Shown: positions 1 to 9,218, counted from the stretch's first letter. The stretch is DNA of 64,000 nt from JANWWM01 sp046292465 (GCA_046292465.1 JBKBRB010000007.1:48974-112973), one strand, 5' to 3'. The notes: generated by a model from the letters alone, not told the origin. Translations and numbers: made by a program.

Positions 1-111
1 TTGATGGATTATCCCGAAAGCGATTTAGTGCCGTCGGCGCGGCTCGAACTTTTGACGATGGGAAAATCGCTCGACGATGTCTTCAAACCTGATTCACTTG
101 TAATTCAATGA
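1..111 (+). CDS. C-terminal end of an unidentified protein (partial)
   Basis: An open frame enters from the left edge and ends at TGA 109-111, leaving 36 C-terminal residues (ending DSLVIQ). The stop overlaps the ATG of the following SDR gene as ATGA, so the two are probably translationally coupled. The fragment is too short to assign a family. It is acidic and leucine-rich with no recognisable motif, and nothing is claimed about function. Confidence 0.6.
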   Translation: MMDYPESDLVPSARLELLTMGKSLDDVFKPDSLVIQ

Positions 112-926
112 AACAACTTGATGGAAAAATTGCCGTGATTACAGGCTCGACGAAAGGCATTGGAAAGGCTATTGCCAAACGCTTTTTAGAAGAAGGCGCA
201 AAGGTCGTGATTTCATCGCGCCACAATGCCAACATTGAAAAAGCACTTGCTGAAATGAACTCGCCAAACGTGGCGGGAAAGGCATGCGATGTGAGCCGCT
301 ACAGCGAGGTCGAAGCCTTGATTGCGTTTGCAATTGAGCGATTTGGCGCATTAGATATTCTCATCAATAATGCGGGCGTCGCCGAGCCGTTTGAGCGCAT
401 TATCAACGCGCCGCTTGAAGCGTGGTATGCGCCGATTGAAACGAACTTAAAAGGCACATATCACGGTTGCCGTGCGGTCTTACCATATTTTCTCAAACGT
501 GGGAAAGGCAAAATTATCAACATGGCAGGTGCGGGCACTGGACGTTTCAACACACCGTATATCAGCGGTTATGGCTCTTCGAAGGCGGCAATTTATCGGC
601 TCACGATGTCGCTCTCCGAAGAATACAAAGGCACAGGCGTTGAGATTATGCTCCTCAATCCGGGCATGGTGCGAACGGAAATTCTGGGCTTACACGCGCC
701 GCCACCTGAACTGAAAAAGCGCCTGCAAACTTTTGAGAAAGTGCTCGATATTTTTGGACAGCCTCCGAGCGTCGCCGCAGGGCTTGCTGTTAAACTTGCT
801 TCATCTTGGAGCGACGGCAAAACCAAAGTCTTTCTTTCTGCGTTAAGTCGTCCACGCTCTCAGTGGTTGCTTTTGACCTATCCTTTCCGAAAACTCTTCG
901 GCAAATTAGACAGGACAAACTATTAA
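108..926 (+). CDS. SDR family NAD(P)-dependent oxidoreductase
   Basis: A 272-residue classical short-chain dehydrogenase/reductase. The N-terminal Rossmann motif TGSTKGIG (about residues 13-20) binds the nicotinamide cofactor, NNAG (about 87-90) is the structural motif, and YGSSK (about 150-154) supplies the catalytic Tyr and Lys. These motifs support a soluble NAD(P)H oxidoreductase, but the family does not reveal the substrate. The C-terminal 40 residues are basic and aromatic, a little longer than the 250-residue family norm. The start is coupled to the upstream gene by ATGA, and LptE follows 11 bp later, so the three are probably one transcript. Confidence 0.9.
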   Translation: MKQLDGKIAVITGSTKGIGKAIAKRFLEEGAKVVISSRHNANIEKALAEMNSPNVAGKACDVSRYSEVEALIAFAIERFGALDILINNAGVAEPFERIINAPLEAWYAPIETNLKGTYHGCRAVLPYFLKRGKGKIINMAGAGTGRFNTPYISGYGSSKAAIYRLTMSLSEEYKGTGVEIMLLNPGMVRTEILGLHAPPPELKKRLQTFEKVLDIFGQPPSVAAGLAVKLASSWSDGKTKVFLSALSRPRSQWLLLTYPFRKLFGKLDRTNY

Positions 927-937
927 ACTCTTGAACG

Positions 938-1450
938 ATGTCTGTCTTTCGTCTTCAGCAACACCTTTTCGGGTTTCTTCTTGTGGCGTGGGTTTGTGCA
1001 GGTTGTTATTCGTTTTCGGGCAATGCGTTGCCTCCACACGTTAAAACGATTGCCATTCCAATTTTTGGCGACGAATCGCGAAGCGGGATTCCGTTGCTTC
1101 GAGAAAACTTGACACAAGCCACGACGGAGAAAATTCAAGCGCAAACGCCGCTCATCATTGAGCAAAATCGCGCCGCCGCAAACTCTATCATTGAAGCCGT
1201 CATTACCTCTGTTACTGACGCGCCGAGCGTTGTCAGTGGCACGAATGAGCGCGCTACGCGCAACCGCCTGACCATCAATGTCCAAGTTACTTATCGCGAC
1301 TTGGTCAAAGGCAAGAAGCTCTTTCAGAAAACCTTGAGCGGGTTTGAAGATTACGACGTGGGGAGTTTGCAAGGGCGAAACGCAGCGATTCAAGCAGCAA
1401 GCAATCAACTCACAGATTTGCTCGTCAACGAAGTGCTGTCGGGATGGTAA
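938..1450 (+). CDS. lptE: LptE-like LPS-assembly outer-membrane lipoprotein
   Basis: A 170-residue lipoprotein. The N-terminus has a hydrophobic signal ending in VCAGC (Cys about residue 23), a good lipobox. The body begins YSFSGNALPPHVKTIAIP, typical of the Bacteroidota/Chlorobi LptE family, which plugs the LptD barrel and helps deliver lipopolysaccharide to the outer leaflet. The pattern 'IAIPIFGDESRSGIP' followed by a basic/amphipathic stretch fits that family. It starts 11 bp after the SDR gene on the same strand. Family assignment is by recognition of the N-terminal pattern; the function in LPS transport is inferred. Confidence 0.75.
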   Translation: MSVFRLQQHLFGFLLVAWVCAGCYSFSGNALPPHVKTIAIPIFGDESRSGIPLLRENLTQATTEKIQAQTPLIIEQNRAAANSIIEAVITSVTDAPSVVSGTNERATRNRLTINVQVTYRDLVKGKKLFQKTLSGFEDYDVGSLQGRNAAIQAASNQLTDLLVNEVLSGW

Positions 1451-1587
1451 TGTGAGAAACAATTGAGTTCATGTTAAATCCATGAATTGCTCGCTTTGCT
1501 CAGAACGTGCATTTTAGAGCCCTATGACGACACGCCATTTGGGATTGAGACTTCAACGAGCATACTTCGCGCTCAATCAACCTTTAC

Positions 1588-2733
1588 TTATGCAACTTTC
1601 GGCGCCGTTTCTTCGGGCAGTTGCACAGGCAATCCTACTAAGGTTTCCTTGATGAGGAAGTCAACGACGGCTTTAATGTCGCCTGTTTTGTGATAGACTT
1701 CCAACTGTTTGCGTGCGCTTGTGCCGTGCTCCAAGATTTTGTAGATGGTGTTGATTTCGTGGCGAGAGCCTAATTCTTCAACGGCATTATCGACGAAGCG
1801 GAGCATTTCGAGAATCAAATCGGGCGTGTTGATTTTTTGCTTTTTACTGAAATCAATAAGTTGCCCTGTTAAGCCGTAGCGCGCCGCTAAAAATTTATTC
1901 TCTTCAATCAACGCACGGCTGTAGCCTTTGAACTGCATGTTGCGTCGATACAGGTCGTAGAGCGTTTTTGCAGTGGCTTGAATGAGCGCGGCAATAGCAA
2001 TCGATTCGTCGACGCGCGTTGGAATATCGCAGATGCGAATTTCAATCGTATCGAAGAACGGGTGCGGACGAATATCCCACCAGATTTTTTTCCCGTTGTC
2101 AATACAGCCTGTTTTGATGAGCAGTTTAACGTAGTCCTCGAAGTCAGAGGCAGAGTGAAACAGGTCGGGAATGCCCGTGCGCGGAAAGCTTTTGAAGACT
2201 TGGGTGCGCCATGAGAAAAGCCCCGTCGGTCTGCCGAGCCAAAAGGGTGAACTAGTTGTCAGTGCTAAAATGTGTGGCAGCAGATAGCGCATTTGGTTCA
2301 TCACTTCAATTTGCGCTTCTTTGTCGGCAATGCCGATGTGTACGTGTAATCCGAAAATGAGATTAGCGCGTGCAATGTCTTGCAAATCATTGACCAAGCC
2401 GTGATAGCGGTCGTGGTCTGTGATGTCCTGCAATTTCCAATCTGAGAATGGATGTGTTGAGGCGGCAACGATTCGAAAGCCTTTGCGAATCGCTAGCTTG
2501 GCAAGGTCTGTGCGCAAGGCGACAAGGTCTTGACGCGCTTCTTGGATATTTGCACAAACGCCTGTTCCGACTTCGACGACGGATTGGTGCATTTCAGGCT
2601 TGACGCGCTCTTTGAGCAGTTTTGAGCCGTCTTCGGCTAAAATTTGTTGAATTTGGCTTTTGAGCTCACGTGTATGAGGGTCAACAATTTGATACTCCTC
2701 TTCAATGCCGATGCTGAATCGCTCTTTTTGCAT
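1588..2733 (-). CDS. YbdK-type carboxylate-amine ligase (GCS2 family)
   Basis: A 381-residue member of the glutamate-cysteine ligase family 2 (YbdK-like). The N-terminus FSIGIEEEYQIVDP carries the acidic metal/ATP-binding signature, and 'HVHIGI' (about residue 150) and 'WWDIRPHPFFDTIEIRICD' are further conserved blocks. The family joins a carboxylate to an amine at the expense of ATP; E. coli YbdK has weak gamma-glutamylcysteine ligase activity. The physiological substrate is not shown here. It lies convergent to lptE with a 137-bp featureless spacer, and its ATG is followed upstream by the diguanylate cyclase gene on the same strand. Confidence 0.9.
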   Translation of the reverse strand: MQKERFSIGIEEEYQIVDPHTRELKSQIQQILAEDGSKLLKERVKPEMHQSVVEVGTGVCANIQEARQDLVALRTDLAKLAIRKGFRIVAASTHPFSDWKLQDITDHDRYHGLVNDLQDIARANLIFGLHVHIGIADKEAQIEVMNQMRYLLPHILALTTSSPFWLGRPTGLFSWRTQVFKSFPRTGIPDLFHSASDFEDYVKLLIKTGCIDNGKKIWWDIRPHPFFDTIEIRICDIPTRVDESIAIAALIQATAKTLYDLYRRNMQFKGYSRALIEENKFLAARYGLTGQLIDFSKKQKINTPDLILEMLRFVDNAVEELGSRHEINTIYKILEHGTSARKQLEVYHKTGDIKAVVDFLIKETLVGLPVQLPEETAPKVA

Positions 2734-2828
2734 TGAGTTACTCCGTTCAGGTTGGGTTGAAAAGTTGATAAATTAGTGGAAAATACAAAAGCAAACGGCG
2801 CTTGCAAAAGCGTGTTCAAAATTAGTGT

Positions 2829-4283
2829 TCAATACACCACGCGATTGCGCCCGCTGTTTTTGGCTTCATAGAGTTTTTCATCGGCTTCGGCAAGCAGTTT
2901 TTCGTAGTGGCTGACACGCACATTATCCGACACGCCAAAACTAATCGTAACAGAAAGTTCCTTATGAATTTCTGACCAAGGGTAATGCTCTACTGCGGCG
3001 CGCAATTTCTCACAAAGCACAGCGGCTTTTTCTTTCGGTGTTTCAGGAAGCACCAATACAAACTCTTCGCCGCCGAAACGCGCAACGGTATCCACAGAAC
3101 GCGAATATGCCTTAAAAATCCGACCTAATGTTTTCAAGACTTCATCGCCGACTTGATGTGAAAAGTTATCATTGATTTTCTTGAAATAGTCAATGTCGCA
3201 CATGACCACCGAAAGCGGATTGCCGTAGCGTTTAGCACGTTTGAATTCTTGCTCCAACTGCATGTTGAGGTAACGGCGATTGTATAAGCCTGTCAAGGCA
3301 TCTTCGCGCGTTTGCTTTTCTAAAATTTCGGTTTGCATGCGTAGCTCACCGACCAATCTCGTTTTGATTTTATTGGCTTCGGCAAGTTCTTCAAGGGCGC
3401 GTTCTTTTTCGTTGAGCGAGTTTGTCAGTTCCTGTTCAATCTGTTTATAGCGAGTAATGTTTCGCATTAAGCCCATCGCCGCATAAATTTTTTGAGATTC
3501 ATTGCGCACAGGCACTAATTGAATCGCATAGATTTTATCACCAACATTGACTTCGGTTTCGGCAGTCTTTCCTGAAAAGACACGTTTGAGCAACCGCTCG
3601 ATGCCGTCAAACATTTTTTTGTCAACTTCATGCACCAACTTGCCGGCCCACATTTCAGGCGAAATACCATCTTTACGCATTTCACTGCCTTCGGCAATCA
3701 AAAATCGCCCGTCTCGATCGAGCAGAAACATGTTGCTATCTGGAATATGCCGCGCCAATGTGAGATAGAGTTGTCGGTTGTATGCGTTCTCGGCTTCGAT
3801 ACGCTTCTGTTCGGTCAGGTCGCGCAGCGTCATCAGCACGCCAATAACCTCGCTGCTTGAGTTGAACAGCGGACAGACGCGCACAAAAATCCATTTCGCT
3901 TCTGCATGTTTCAAATCGAGCGGCACATCGGCTAAGTGATGCTCTCCGCTTAGGGCGTCTCTGAAAAGTTTTTTGAGAATGCTTTGTGCTTTTGGCGGGA
4001 AGGTATCAAACAGCAAGTTCCCCACATTCGGACGTTTTTTGAGCGTTGATGTTGCCCAATCTAAAAAACCGTCATTGCACTGAATGATTCTAAACTTTTT
4101 ATCGACCGCACAAATCGCCAAACCCATTAAGTTCCAAAAACTGTTCAAATACATCTGCGCCAAATGTAGCGGCATTTCCATAGTGTCGCCCGATGCGGGG
4201 GAGATTAATTTCTCGACCGACGCTTTCGCTCTTGTCTTGGGTCTCAGGTTGCTTCTCTCTTGCTGTTTCATTTGGGTCTTCAT
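2829..4283 (-). CDS. PAS-domain diguanylate cyclase
   Basis: A soluble 484-residue protein with no transmembrane segment. Two PAS-like sensory domains (about residues 45-160 and 170-290) are joined by a short coiled coil to a C-terminal GGDEF domain (about 320-484). The active loop reads GGEEF and an RxxD product-inhibition site (RSVD) lies five residues before it, so the protein should synthesise cyclic di-GMP from two GTP and be feedback-inhibited. The ATG at 4283 was preferred to an in-frame TTG nine bases upstream. No EAL or HD-GYP partner is nearby. The signal sensed by the PAS domains is unknown. Confidence 0.9.
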   Translation of the reverse strand: MKTQMKQQERSNLRPKTRAKASVEKLISPASGDTMEMPLHLAQMYLNSFWNLMGLAICAVDKKFRIIQCNDGFLDWATSTLKKRPNVGNLLFDTFPPKAQSILKKLFRDALSGEHHLADVPLDLKHAEAKWIFVRVCPLFNSSSEVIGVLMTLRDLTEQKRIEAENAYNRQLYLTLARHIPDSNMFLLDRDGRFLIAEGSEMRKDGISPEMWAGKLVHEVDKKMFDGIERLLKRVFSGKTAETEVNVGDKIYAIQLVPVRNESQKIYAAMGLMRNITRYKQIEQELTNSLNEKERALEELAEANKIKTRLVGELRMQTEILEKQTREDALTGLYNRRYLNMQLEQEFKRAKRYGNPLSVVMCDIDYFKKINDNFSHQVGDEVLKTLGRIFKAYSRSVDTVARFGGEEFVLVLPETPKEKAAVLCEKLRAAVEHYPWSEIHKELSVTISFGVSDNVRVSHYEKLLAEADEKLYEAKNSGRNRVVY

Positions 4284-4441
4284 AATTAACAAGCCCGCAA
4301 TCCGTCTAAATGCTCAAAGGCTGCTTGTGAAATGCGGTGTTAGGTATCGCTGTTTGTGTTTAAGCCTCGTGAAAATAAAGATTTAGCATGCGAATGAAAA
4401 ACATGCGAATAAAACCAGCAAAAAAAGTATTAGGCAAGGCG

Positions 4442-5806
4442 TTACTCTTGTGCGCTTTGAGCTTTAGCAATCGGTTCAGCAAGACGCGCAGGCGAAATGC
4501 GAATCTCGCTCAACGCTTTGGCAATCGCACTTTCTGCATCGTTGCCTAAGGCTTTTGCTGTGAACGATGTCGAGCTCAACACGCCGCCCCCGCGCCGCTG
4601 AAATTGAAGTGTGAGCGTTACATCTTTAACAATCACCTCGCCGCTCATGCCTTGAACTGACGCAGCTTCGCGGGTAGAAACAATGGCTTTGGCAATCAAA
4701 GGTGCGCCAACTTTGAGCGTTGCGCCGTTCTTGGAAAGCGCGTCGGAAAGTTTTTGCTCAATCGAGCGTCGAGCGCGGTCGTCCTCAATTTCGCTTAAAT
4801 CCAATTCGCACGTAAAGTTTGACGCCTTCAGCGTAAAGTCAAACGAAACCGAAGCCGTTTGACGAACTTCGTTGCGCATTCGCGGTGAGAGTTGTTTGAG
4901 CTCGAGCGAGGCATCGATTTTCCCTTTTCCACCTTGCACGCCGTCGGCTTGTGCGATTGGGCTAAACGAGGCAATGCCGTCGTTGTTCGTCGTTGCTCTT
5001 CCTAACTCGGTTTCGCCAGCCGTAAAAGCGATTGAAAGTCCGCGCAAAGGCGCGCCGCTCTTGGTTGTGGCTTTAACCACTAACGGCTTCTCAAAGGCTC
5101 TGCCTAAACTGCCCGTTTGATTGTTCCCTGAAACCATCGTTAAGCGCACATCGGCAAGCATGTTTCGCATAGCGTTTTCCACTGCCGAGGGCTGAACGGC
5201 TTTTGAAAACTCGAACACTTCGCCCGAAATGCGATTGAAAAATTCGCGCTTCGGTTCGGCTTCGTCGAGCGTGTTGATAACCTCGAGATACGCATTGATG
5301 GCTGTCGCAACATCTTTTCCTGCAAATGATTCTGCCGTAGCAAGCCGCTCTGTAAGCGAAGTTTGATAGGTTTGAAGTTCACGGCGAAGCGGTCGGAGAA
5401 AATCCTCTTTGCTCAATACCGCAAGCGCGAAGACGCGAATGCCTTGCTTGTGCGTCTCGACAATGCGCGCGCCCGTGAGTTCGACATTTTCAATCAGGTT
5501 ATCAATTTTTTCGTCGAGGCTTTGTGTGAAAATGGAGTTTGCGCCTTCAGTTTCTTCGCGCTTGGTGAATGTGGTTTTGGCTTTCACCGTCGTTTTGAAC
5601 TGTGCGGCAATCTGCTTGACGGCGGCTTCTTTGGCTTTCTCTTCGGCGTTGCTGCCGACAGCACTCGAAATGCCAATCCAATACAGTTCAGGCGGAAATC
5701 GCCTGTCTTGATTGCGTTCTACCCATTCAGGCGTTTGGGCGGTGATGCCTTTGGAGGCGCACGCTGAGAGCGTTGCAAGGAAAACGAGAATGAAAATGCG
5801 GTTCAT
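4442..5806 (-). CDS. LPP20-family outer-membrane lipoprotein
   Basis: 454 residues with a lipoprotein signal (LSAC, Cys 16). Residues about 25-150 form an LPP20-like domain (TPEWV...ELYWIGISSAVG...), followed by an Ig-like/regulatory-like segment (about 230-310, 'KSGAPLRGLSIAFTAGE') and a C-terminal domain of about 120 residues with charged repeats. LPP20 proteins are surface or periplasm-facing lipoproteins; their biochemical role is unclear. The start overlaps the stop of the DUF2442 gene upstream (ATGA), implying one transcript with it. A second LPP20-like/DUF6175 secreted protein follows upstream on the same strand. Confidence 0.75.
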   Translation of the reverse strand: MNRIFILVFLATLSACASKGITAQTPEWVERNQDRRFPPELYWIGISSAVGSNAEEKAKEAAVKQIAAQFKTTVKAKTTFTKREETEGANSIFTQSLDEKIDNLIENVELTGARIVETHKQGIRVFALAVLSKEDFLRPLRRELQTYQTSLTERLATAESFAGKDVATAINAYLEVINTLDEAEPKREFFNRISGEVFEFSKAVQPSAVENAMRNMLADVRLTMVSGNNQTGSLGRAFEKPLVVKATTKSGAPLRGLSIAFTAGETELGRATTNNDGIASFSPIAQADGVQGGKGKIDASLELKQLSPRMRNEVRQTASVSFDFTLKASNFTCELDLSEIEDDRARRSIEQKLSDALSKNGATLKVGAPLIAKAIVSTREAASVQGMSGEVIVKDVTLTLQFQRRGGGVLSSTSFTAKALGNDAESAIAKALSEIRISPARLAEPIAKAQSAQE

Positions 5807-6102
5807 CTTGAAGCGTGTTGAGACATTTGATAAGTTTCAATCAACTTGCCTTCAGGCTCTGGTTCAAACAAGTTTCCGACATAGAGGCTATAAGGGTGAA
5901 AAGAAAGTTCACCATTGTTCCAAAAAAGTTCGCCGTCACAAAGTCGAAAGTCGGCAAACATCTCCTCGCAAAGATACTTGCGGATTTGTTCGTTGCGAGA
6001 TTGTGAAAGAAAAGGCTCAAAATCAATGAGCGAGATTTTTCCATCTTGAAAAAAAATTTTCAGTGTGAATGCACCGATGCGCTCTACTTTTTCAATTTTC
6101 AT
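5803..6102 (-). CDS. DUF2442 domain protein
   Basis: A 99-residue soluble protein, MKIEKVERIGAFTLKIFFQDG..., matching the small DUF2442 family in length and in the pattern 'V..I..Y.L.I.F.DG......D...FL'. Function is unknown; some DUF2442 proteins are linked to toxin-antitoxin-like or regulatory contexts, but no partner of that kind is visible here. Its last four bases overlap the start of the LPP20 lipoprotein gene (ATGA), so the two are translationally coupled, an unusual pairing of a cytosolic with a secreted product. Confidence 0.7.
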   Translation of the reverse strand: MKIEKVERIGAFTLKIFFQDGKISLIDFEPFLSQSRNEQIRKYLCEEMFADFRLCDGELFWNNGELSFHPYSLYVGNLFEPEPEGKLIETYQMSQHASR

Positions 6103-6215
6103 TATTTCAATTTTTGCGTGATTTGAACAGTGCGAATTGAAGCACCTTTTACGAAAAAATCATTCGTTTGCATAAAAGACACGTATTCCAAGATACTCGT
6201 AAAGCGTCGGCAAGA

Positions 6216-7451
6216 CTAATCTCCCGTGTTATCAATCGCCAGCAAGAGCAGTTTACGATTGATGCTCACCCGTTTGAGTTTCGCGAAGTTTTTGCGAATG
6301 GTCGGATTCGTATTGACGGCTTTTTCCAACGCACGAAAGAGTTTCGTTGGCGTGTCGTAATCTTTTTGCCAAATCACATAGTCGAGCGTTCGGTCGGTTA
6401 CGGCGATTTGGCGCGTCGATGACGCAAATTTTTTCAGCACGTCTTCGATTGCATCGGAAATATCGAAGAGGTCGTTGTAATCGCCGACGATTCGGAAAAT
6501 AAGTTTGTATTGCTGTCCGCGTTCAAGGTCTTGTTTCCAATAGGCATCAATTCGGGAAAGGGTTTTATCAATCGCCGAGTTCATGGCTTCTTCGATGAGG
6601 GCGGCCGTTGAGGTCGAGGGGCGTTCTGGGCTGAAGCCGGTTTCTGTGCCGAGCAAGCGTCCGGTTGTGGTTTCAAAAGCGCGACAGCCAACGCTGGCTT
6701 TGCTCCCGAATGTGCCTTTTTCAATCTGCACGTTGTAAGTGATGTAAATATCGGCACCAATGGTGAGCGCGAGTTGATAGGCAATGTCGGTTTCCATGCT
6801 TTTCAAATTGGCTTGGGCTTCGGCGAGTTCGGAAATGACTTGTCGCTGTTCAGGCACTTCGACCGTGTATTTGCGTGCGGTGAGATACGATTCAATCACT
6901 TCCGCACCTTTTTTGAGTTCGCTGTCGGTTTGCAAGGCTTCAATCGGGCTTTGTCCGCGTGCGACTTCGGGCAAAACCATAATGACAGGATTGCCAATGG
7001 CTTCCGCAAGGTCGGCACGCGAGGCAATGATGCCGCGTTTGGCAAGGTCTTGAAAGAGTTTTTCTTTATTGACGCGAACAAACTTTTCAACCTTTACCCC
7101 ATCACGCACCCGCACGCGCGAAAGCATTTCATTACCAAAAAACGTGATGTAGTTGTTGATGTTGGAGAGATTAAAAAACTCGCTCTCAATTTTACTGAAG
7201 TTTGCTTTCTCTTCGTCGGTTTGAAGGAGTGGGTCTGTGCCGCTGTAGAGCACGAAATAAACGGCGGCTTTGCGCGCGTCGTTTTCCGCATCTTCGACTT
7301 CTTTGCCAATTCCTTTGGCTTTCAGCGAAACTTCTGCCGACGAGAAAGTTTCTACAAAAACCACTTCGCGCGATTGGGGCAACTGTGCGAGCATCGAAGA
7401 GCAACTTGCTGAAATAAATAGCGGTAGGAAAAACAAAAATAAGATTCGCAT
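6216..7451 (-). CDS. DUF6175-like secreted protein
   Basis: 411 residues from the ATG at 7451. This start was chosen because it places a clean signal peptide (MRILFLFFLPLFISAS) at the N-terminus; the longer open frame up to 7580 adds 43 residues that look untranslated. The mature protein has an LPP20-like first half ('AKGIGKEVEDAENDARKAAV') and a DUF6175-like region ('NPVIMVLPEV', 'GADIYITYNV'). It is probably periplasmic or lipid-anchored (SASC could be a lipobox). It sits 113 bp upstream of the DUF2442/LPP20 pair on the same strand and may work with it in the envelope. No enzymatic motif is seen. Confidence 0.7.
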   Translation of the reverse strand: MRILFLFFLPLFISASCSSMLAQLPQSREVVFVETFSSAEVSLKAKGIGKEVEDAENDARKAAVYFVLYSGTDPLLQTDEEKANFSKIESEFFNLSNINNYITFFGNEMLSRVRVRDGVKVEKFVRVNKEKLFQDLAKRGIIASRADLAEAIGNPVIMVLPEVARGQSPIEALQTDSELKKGAEVIESYLTARKYTVEVPEQRQVISELAEAQANLKSMETDIAYQLALTIGADIYITYNVQIEKGTFGSKASVGCRAFETTTGRLLGTETGFSPERPSTSTAALIEEAMNSAIDKTLSRIDAYWKQDLERGQQYKLIFRIVGDYNDLFDISDAIEDVLKKFASSTRQIAVTDRTLDYVIWQKDYDTPTKLFRALEKAVNTNPTIRKNFAKLKRVSINRKLLLLAIDNTGD

Positions 7452-7696
7452 AGATGTGTGTGTTGAGTTCGCAAAGGCTTTCGTAATGCTGTGTGCAAAA
7501 GTTACGACGCTCTGACGCCTCATTTTGTTAGGATTAAACGCCGAAAAGATACGCATTTTGATTTGACGAACATTTGACAACCCTTTGACCCCGCCTTGAC
7601 AACTGCCCCCTCACTTTCTCCGATAATTGCATCTGTAAGTTATCGCAAGCAGTTCAACGAAAATTTCAAACAACTAACCTTATGGAGGAACAAGCC

Positions 7697-8155
7697 ATGA
7701 AAACCGCAACGCTTTCACTCAATACCGAACACACATCAGGCTGGTATATCGCTACGCCACATGCGTTTGAGCAACGCGATGAAATGGGCAAGCACATGCT
7801 CGTTGGCGTCTTGATTGCGATTGCACTTTACGCGCTCGTATTAGGAGCGTATTTCGTCAGCACGCGCGATGCAGAAGCGTTACCGATTGCGCCTGCTCGC
7901 AAATCCATCGTTATCAATCTGATTGAAATTGTGCCGCCAAGTCCGCCCGATGTTCGTCAAGCGTCAAAGCCGATTGAGACTGTAAGCACCAGAGATGTCG
8001 CGGTAGGAATTTTATCTGACCTTGCCAGTGACAAAGCCTTCACAAAGCAAGCCGTGAGAGACGCTGTTCAAATGGCAACTGCACTCGCCATTGAAAGCGG
8101 ACTTAGCGACGCCTTAAACGCGATTGATAAAGCTTTTTCTGATGAACGCAATTAA
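7697..8155 (+). CDS. TonB-like inner-membrane protein lacking the TonB C-terminal domain
   Basis: A 152-residue protein with one transmembrane helix (about residues 33-54) preceded by a cytoplasmic N-terminus and followed by a proline-rich stretch (VPPSPPDV). This layout resembles the N-terminal third of Chlorobi/Bacteroidota energy-transducer TonB proteins. The C-terminal domain that touches outer-membrane receptors is absent, and no remnant of it was seen in the following 320 bp. The start at 7697 is decided by GGAGG at 7684-7688, eight bases upstream; an ATG at 7682 lies before that site. No ExbB/ExbD neighbours are present. The TonB relationship is an inference from topology. Confidence 0.6.
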   Translation: MKTATLSLNTEHTSGWYIATPHAFEQRDEMGKHMLVGVLIAIALYALVLGAYFVSTRDAEALPIAPARKSIVINLIEIVPPSPPDVRQASKPIETVSTRDVAVGILSDLASDKAFTKQAVRDAVQMATALAIESGLSDALNAIDKAFSDERN

Positions 8156-8481
8156 CGACTCATATCAACCAACAGCAACGTGGCAAAGATGAAGCGCGTC
8201 TTACCGCAACGATTTCTTAGAGATGATTCGCAAAGCGCAATCACTTGAAAATCCAGTCGCGGAACGAACCTCACTGCGCGACTAACGAACTTCAAACACG
8301 AGCGCGATTCTTTTTTGCACCACCAGCACTGCACGCGCTCGGTCTGCGTCGCTCTAAACTTGCAAGAGAGGGAAGGGCGCGGTTTTTATTTCTGTTGAAA
8401 TGAATTTACTCTGTCCATCGTTTAATCAGGCGTTATTGTCATCTACATCTCAACTGTTCTAAACTCAAACTGACTTTGCAC
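8156..8481. other. 326-bp intergenic stretch with no gene identified
   Basis: Between the TonB-like gene and glutathione peroxidase both strands were read for a continuation of TonB or for a small gene; nothing convincing was found. A GC-rich stretch near 8330-8395 (two short GCGCG runs and a TTTTTATTT tail) could act as a weak terminator for the upstream gene. The promoter of the peroxidase gene presumably lies in the last 80 bp. Confidence 0.5.
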
Positions 8482-9009
8482 ATGAAAACACTTTCAGTTG
8501 CTTTGCTTTCTCTTTTGTTCGCAACGGCACCTGTTGCCACCTCAATTTATGATTTCAAAGTGAAAACCATTGACGGCGTCGAAAAATCGCTCGCCGATTA
8601 CAAGGGCAAGGTGCTGCTCATCGTTAATGTTGCCTCAGAGTGCGGCTACACGCGCCAATACAGCGACTTGGAAAAACTCTATGAAACTTACCACGCCAAA
8701 GGCTTTGAAGTTTTAGGATTCCCTTGCAACGACTTCGGTGGACAAGAGCCGGGCTCGGATAAAGACATCAAGCAATTTTGCACCTCGCGATTCGGCGTGA
8801 AGTTCGATATGTTCTCTAAAATCTCTATGTCTCACCCACTTTATCAATACCTCACACAAAACGCCAAGCCTTCGGGCAAAGTGGATTGGAACTTTGAAAA
8901 ATTCTTGATTGACCGAAACGGCAACATTGTTGGACGCTTCAAAAGCAATGTTAAGCCGATGAGCGAAGTCCTAACGCGTGCCATAGAAGACGCTTTAGCA
9001 ATGAAGTAA
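8482..9009 (+). CDS. Glutathione peroxidase family (thioredoxin-dependent-type) peroxidase, exported
   Basis: 175 residues. The start at ATG 8482 gives a signal-peptide-like N-terminus (MKTLSVALLSLLFATAPVAT), so the enzyme is likely periplasmic. The core carries the family blocks NVASECGYT (peroxidatic Cys), FPCNDFGGQEPG (Gln and the second Cys region) and VDWNFEKFLID (Trp-Asn of the catalytic tetrad). The peroxidatic residue is cysteine, not selenocysteine, as usual for bacterial members, which mostly use thioredoxin. It reduces H2O2 or lipid peroxides. It is a single-gene unit followed by a strong terminator at 9131-9156. Confidence 0.9.
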   Translation: MKTLSVALLSLLFATAPVATSIYDFKVKTIDGVEKSLADYKGKVLLIVNVASECGYTRQYSDLEKLYETYHAKGFEVLGFPCNDFGGQEPGSDKDIKQFCTSRFGVKFDMFSKISMSHPLYQYLTQNAKPSGKVDWNFEKFLIDRNGNIVGRFKSNVKPMSEVLTRAIEDALAMK

Positions 9010-9130
9010 GCGTTTTTGGATTGAGGAGAAATCTGCTTCGTTATATTACACCGAATTTGTCCTCTTTTCACAACTGCCAAATCTCTCGAGAGGCTCATGC
9101 ATTTGAGCTTGCTACGCAGTTCATCAAGCA

Positions 9131-9156
9131 CCTTCCCATTGAGGAAGGTTTTTTAT
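9131..9156 (+). terminator. Rho-independent terminator after glutathione peroxidase
   Basis: ACCTTCC and GGAAGGT (7-bp stem, 6-base loop) are followed directly by TTTTTT. It lies 122 bp downstream of the peroxidase stop codon and before the oppositely oriented tRNA. Confidence 0.85.
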
Positions 9157-9218
9157 TTGCCTTGTGGATTTGCTTTTAGGGAATTTGAAAAAGACTGAAA
9201 GCGGATGAGGGGGCTTTG

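Noticed and set aside
6774..7412. 212-residue open frame on the plus strand
   Set aside because: Antisense to the DUF6175 protein; Phe/Arg-rich translation without family features.
9083..9092. CTCTCGAGAG palindrome after glutathione peroxidase
   Set aside because: Only 10 bp and with no flanking promoter or half-site pattern; likely chance.
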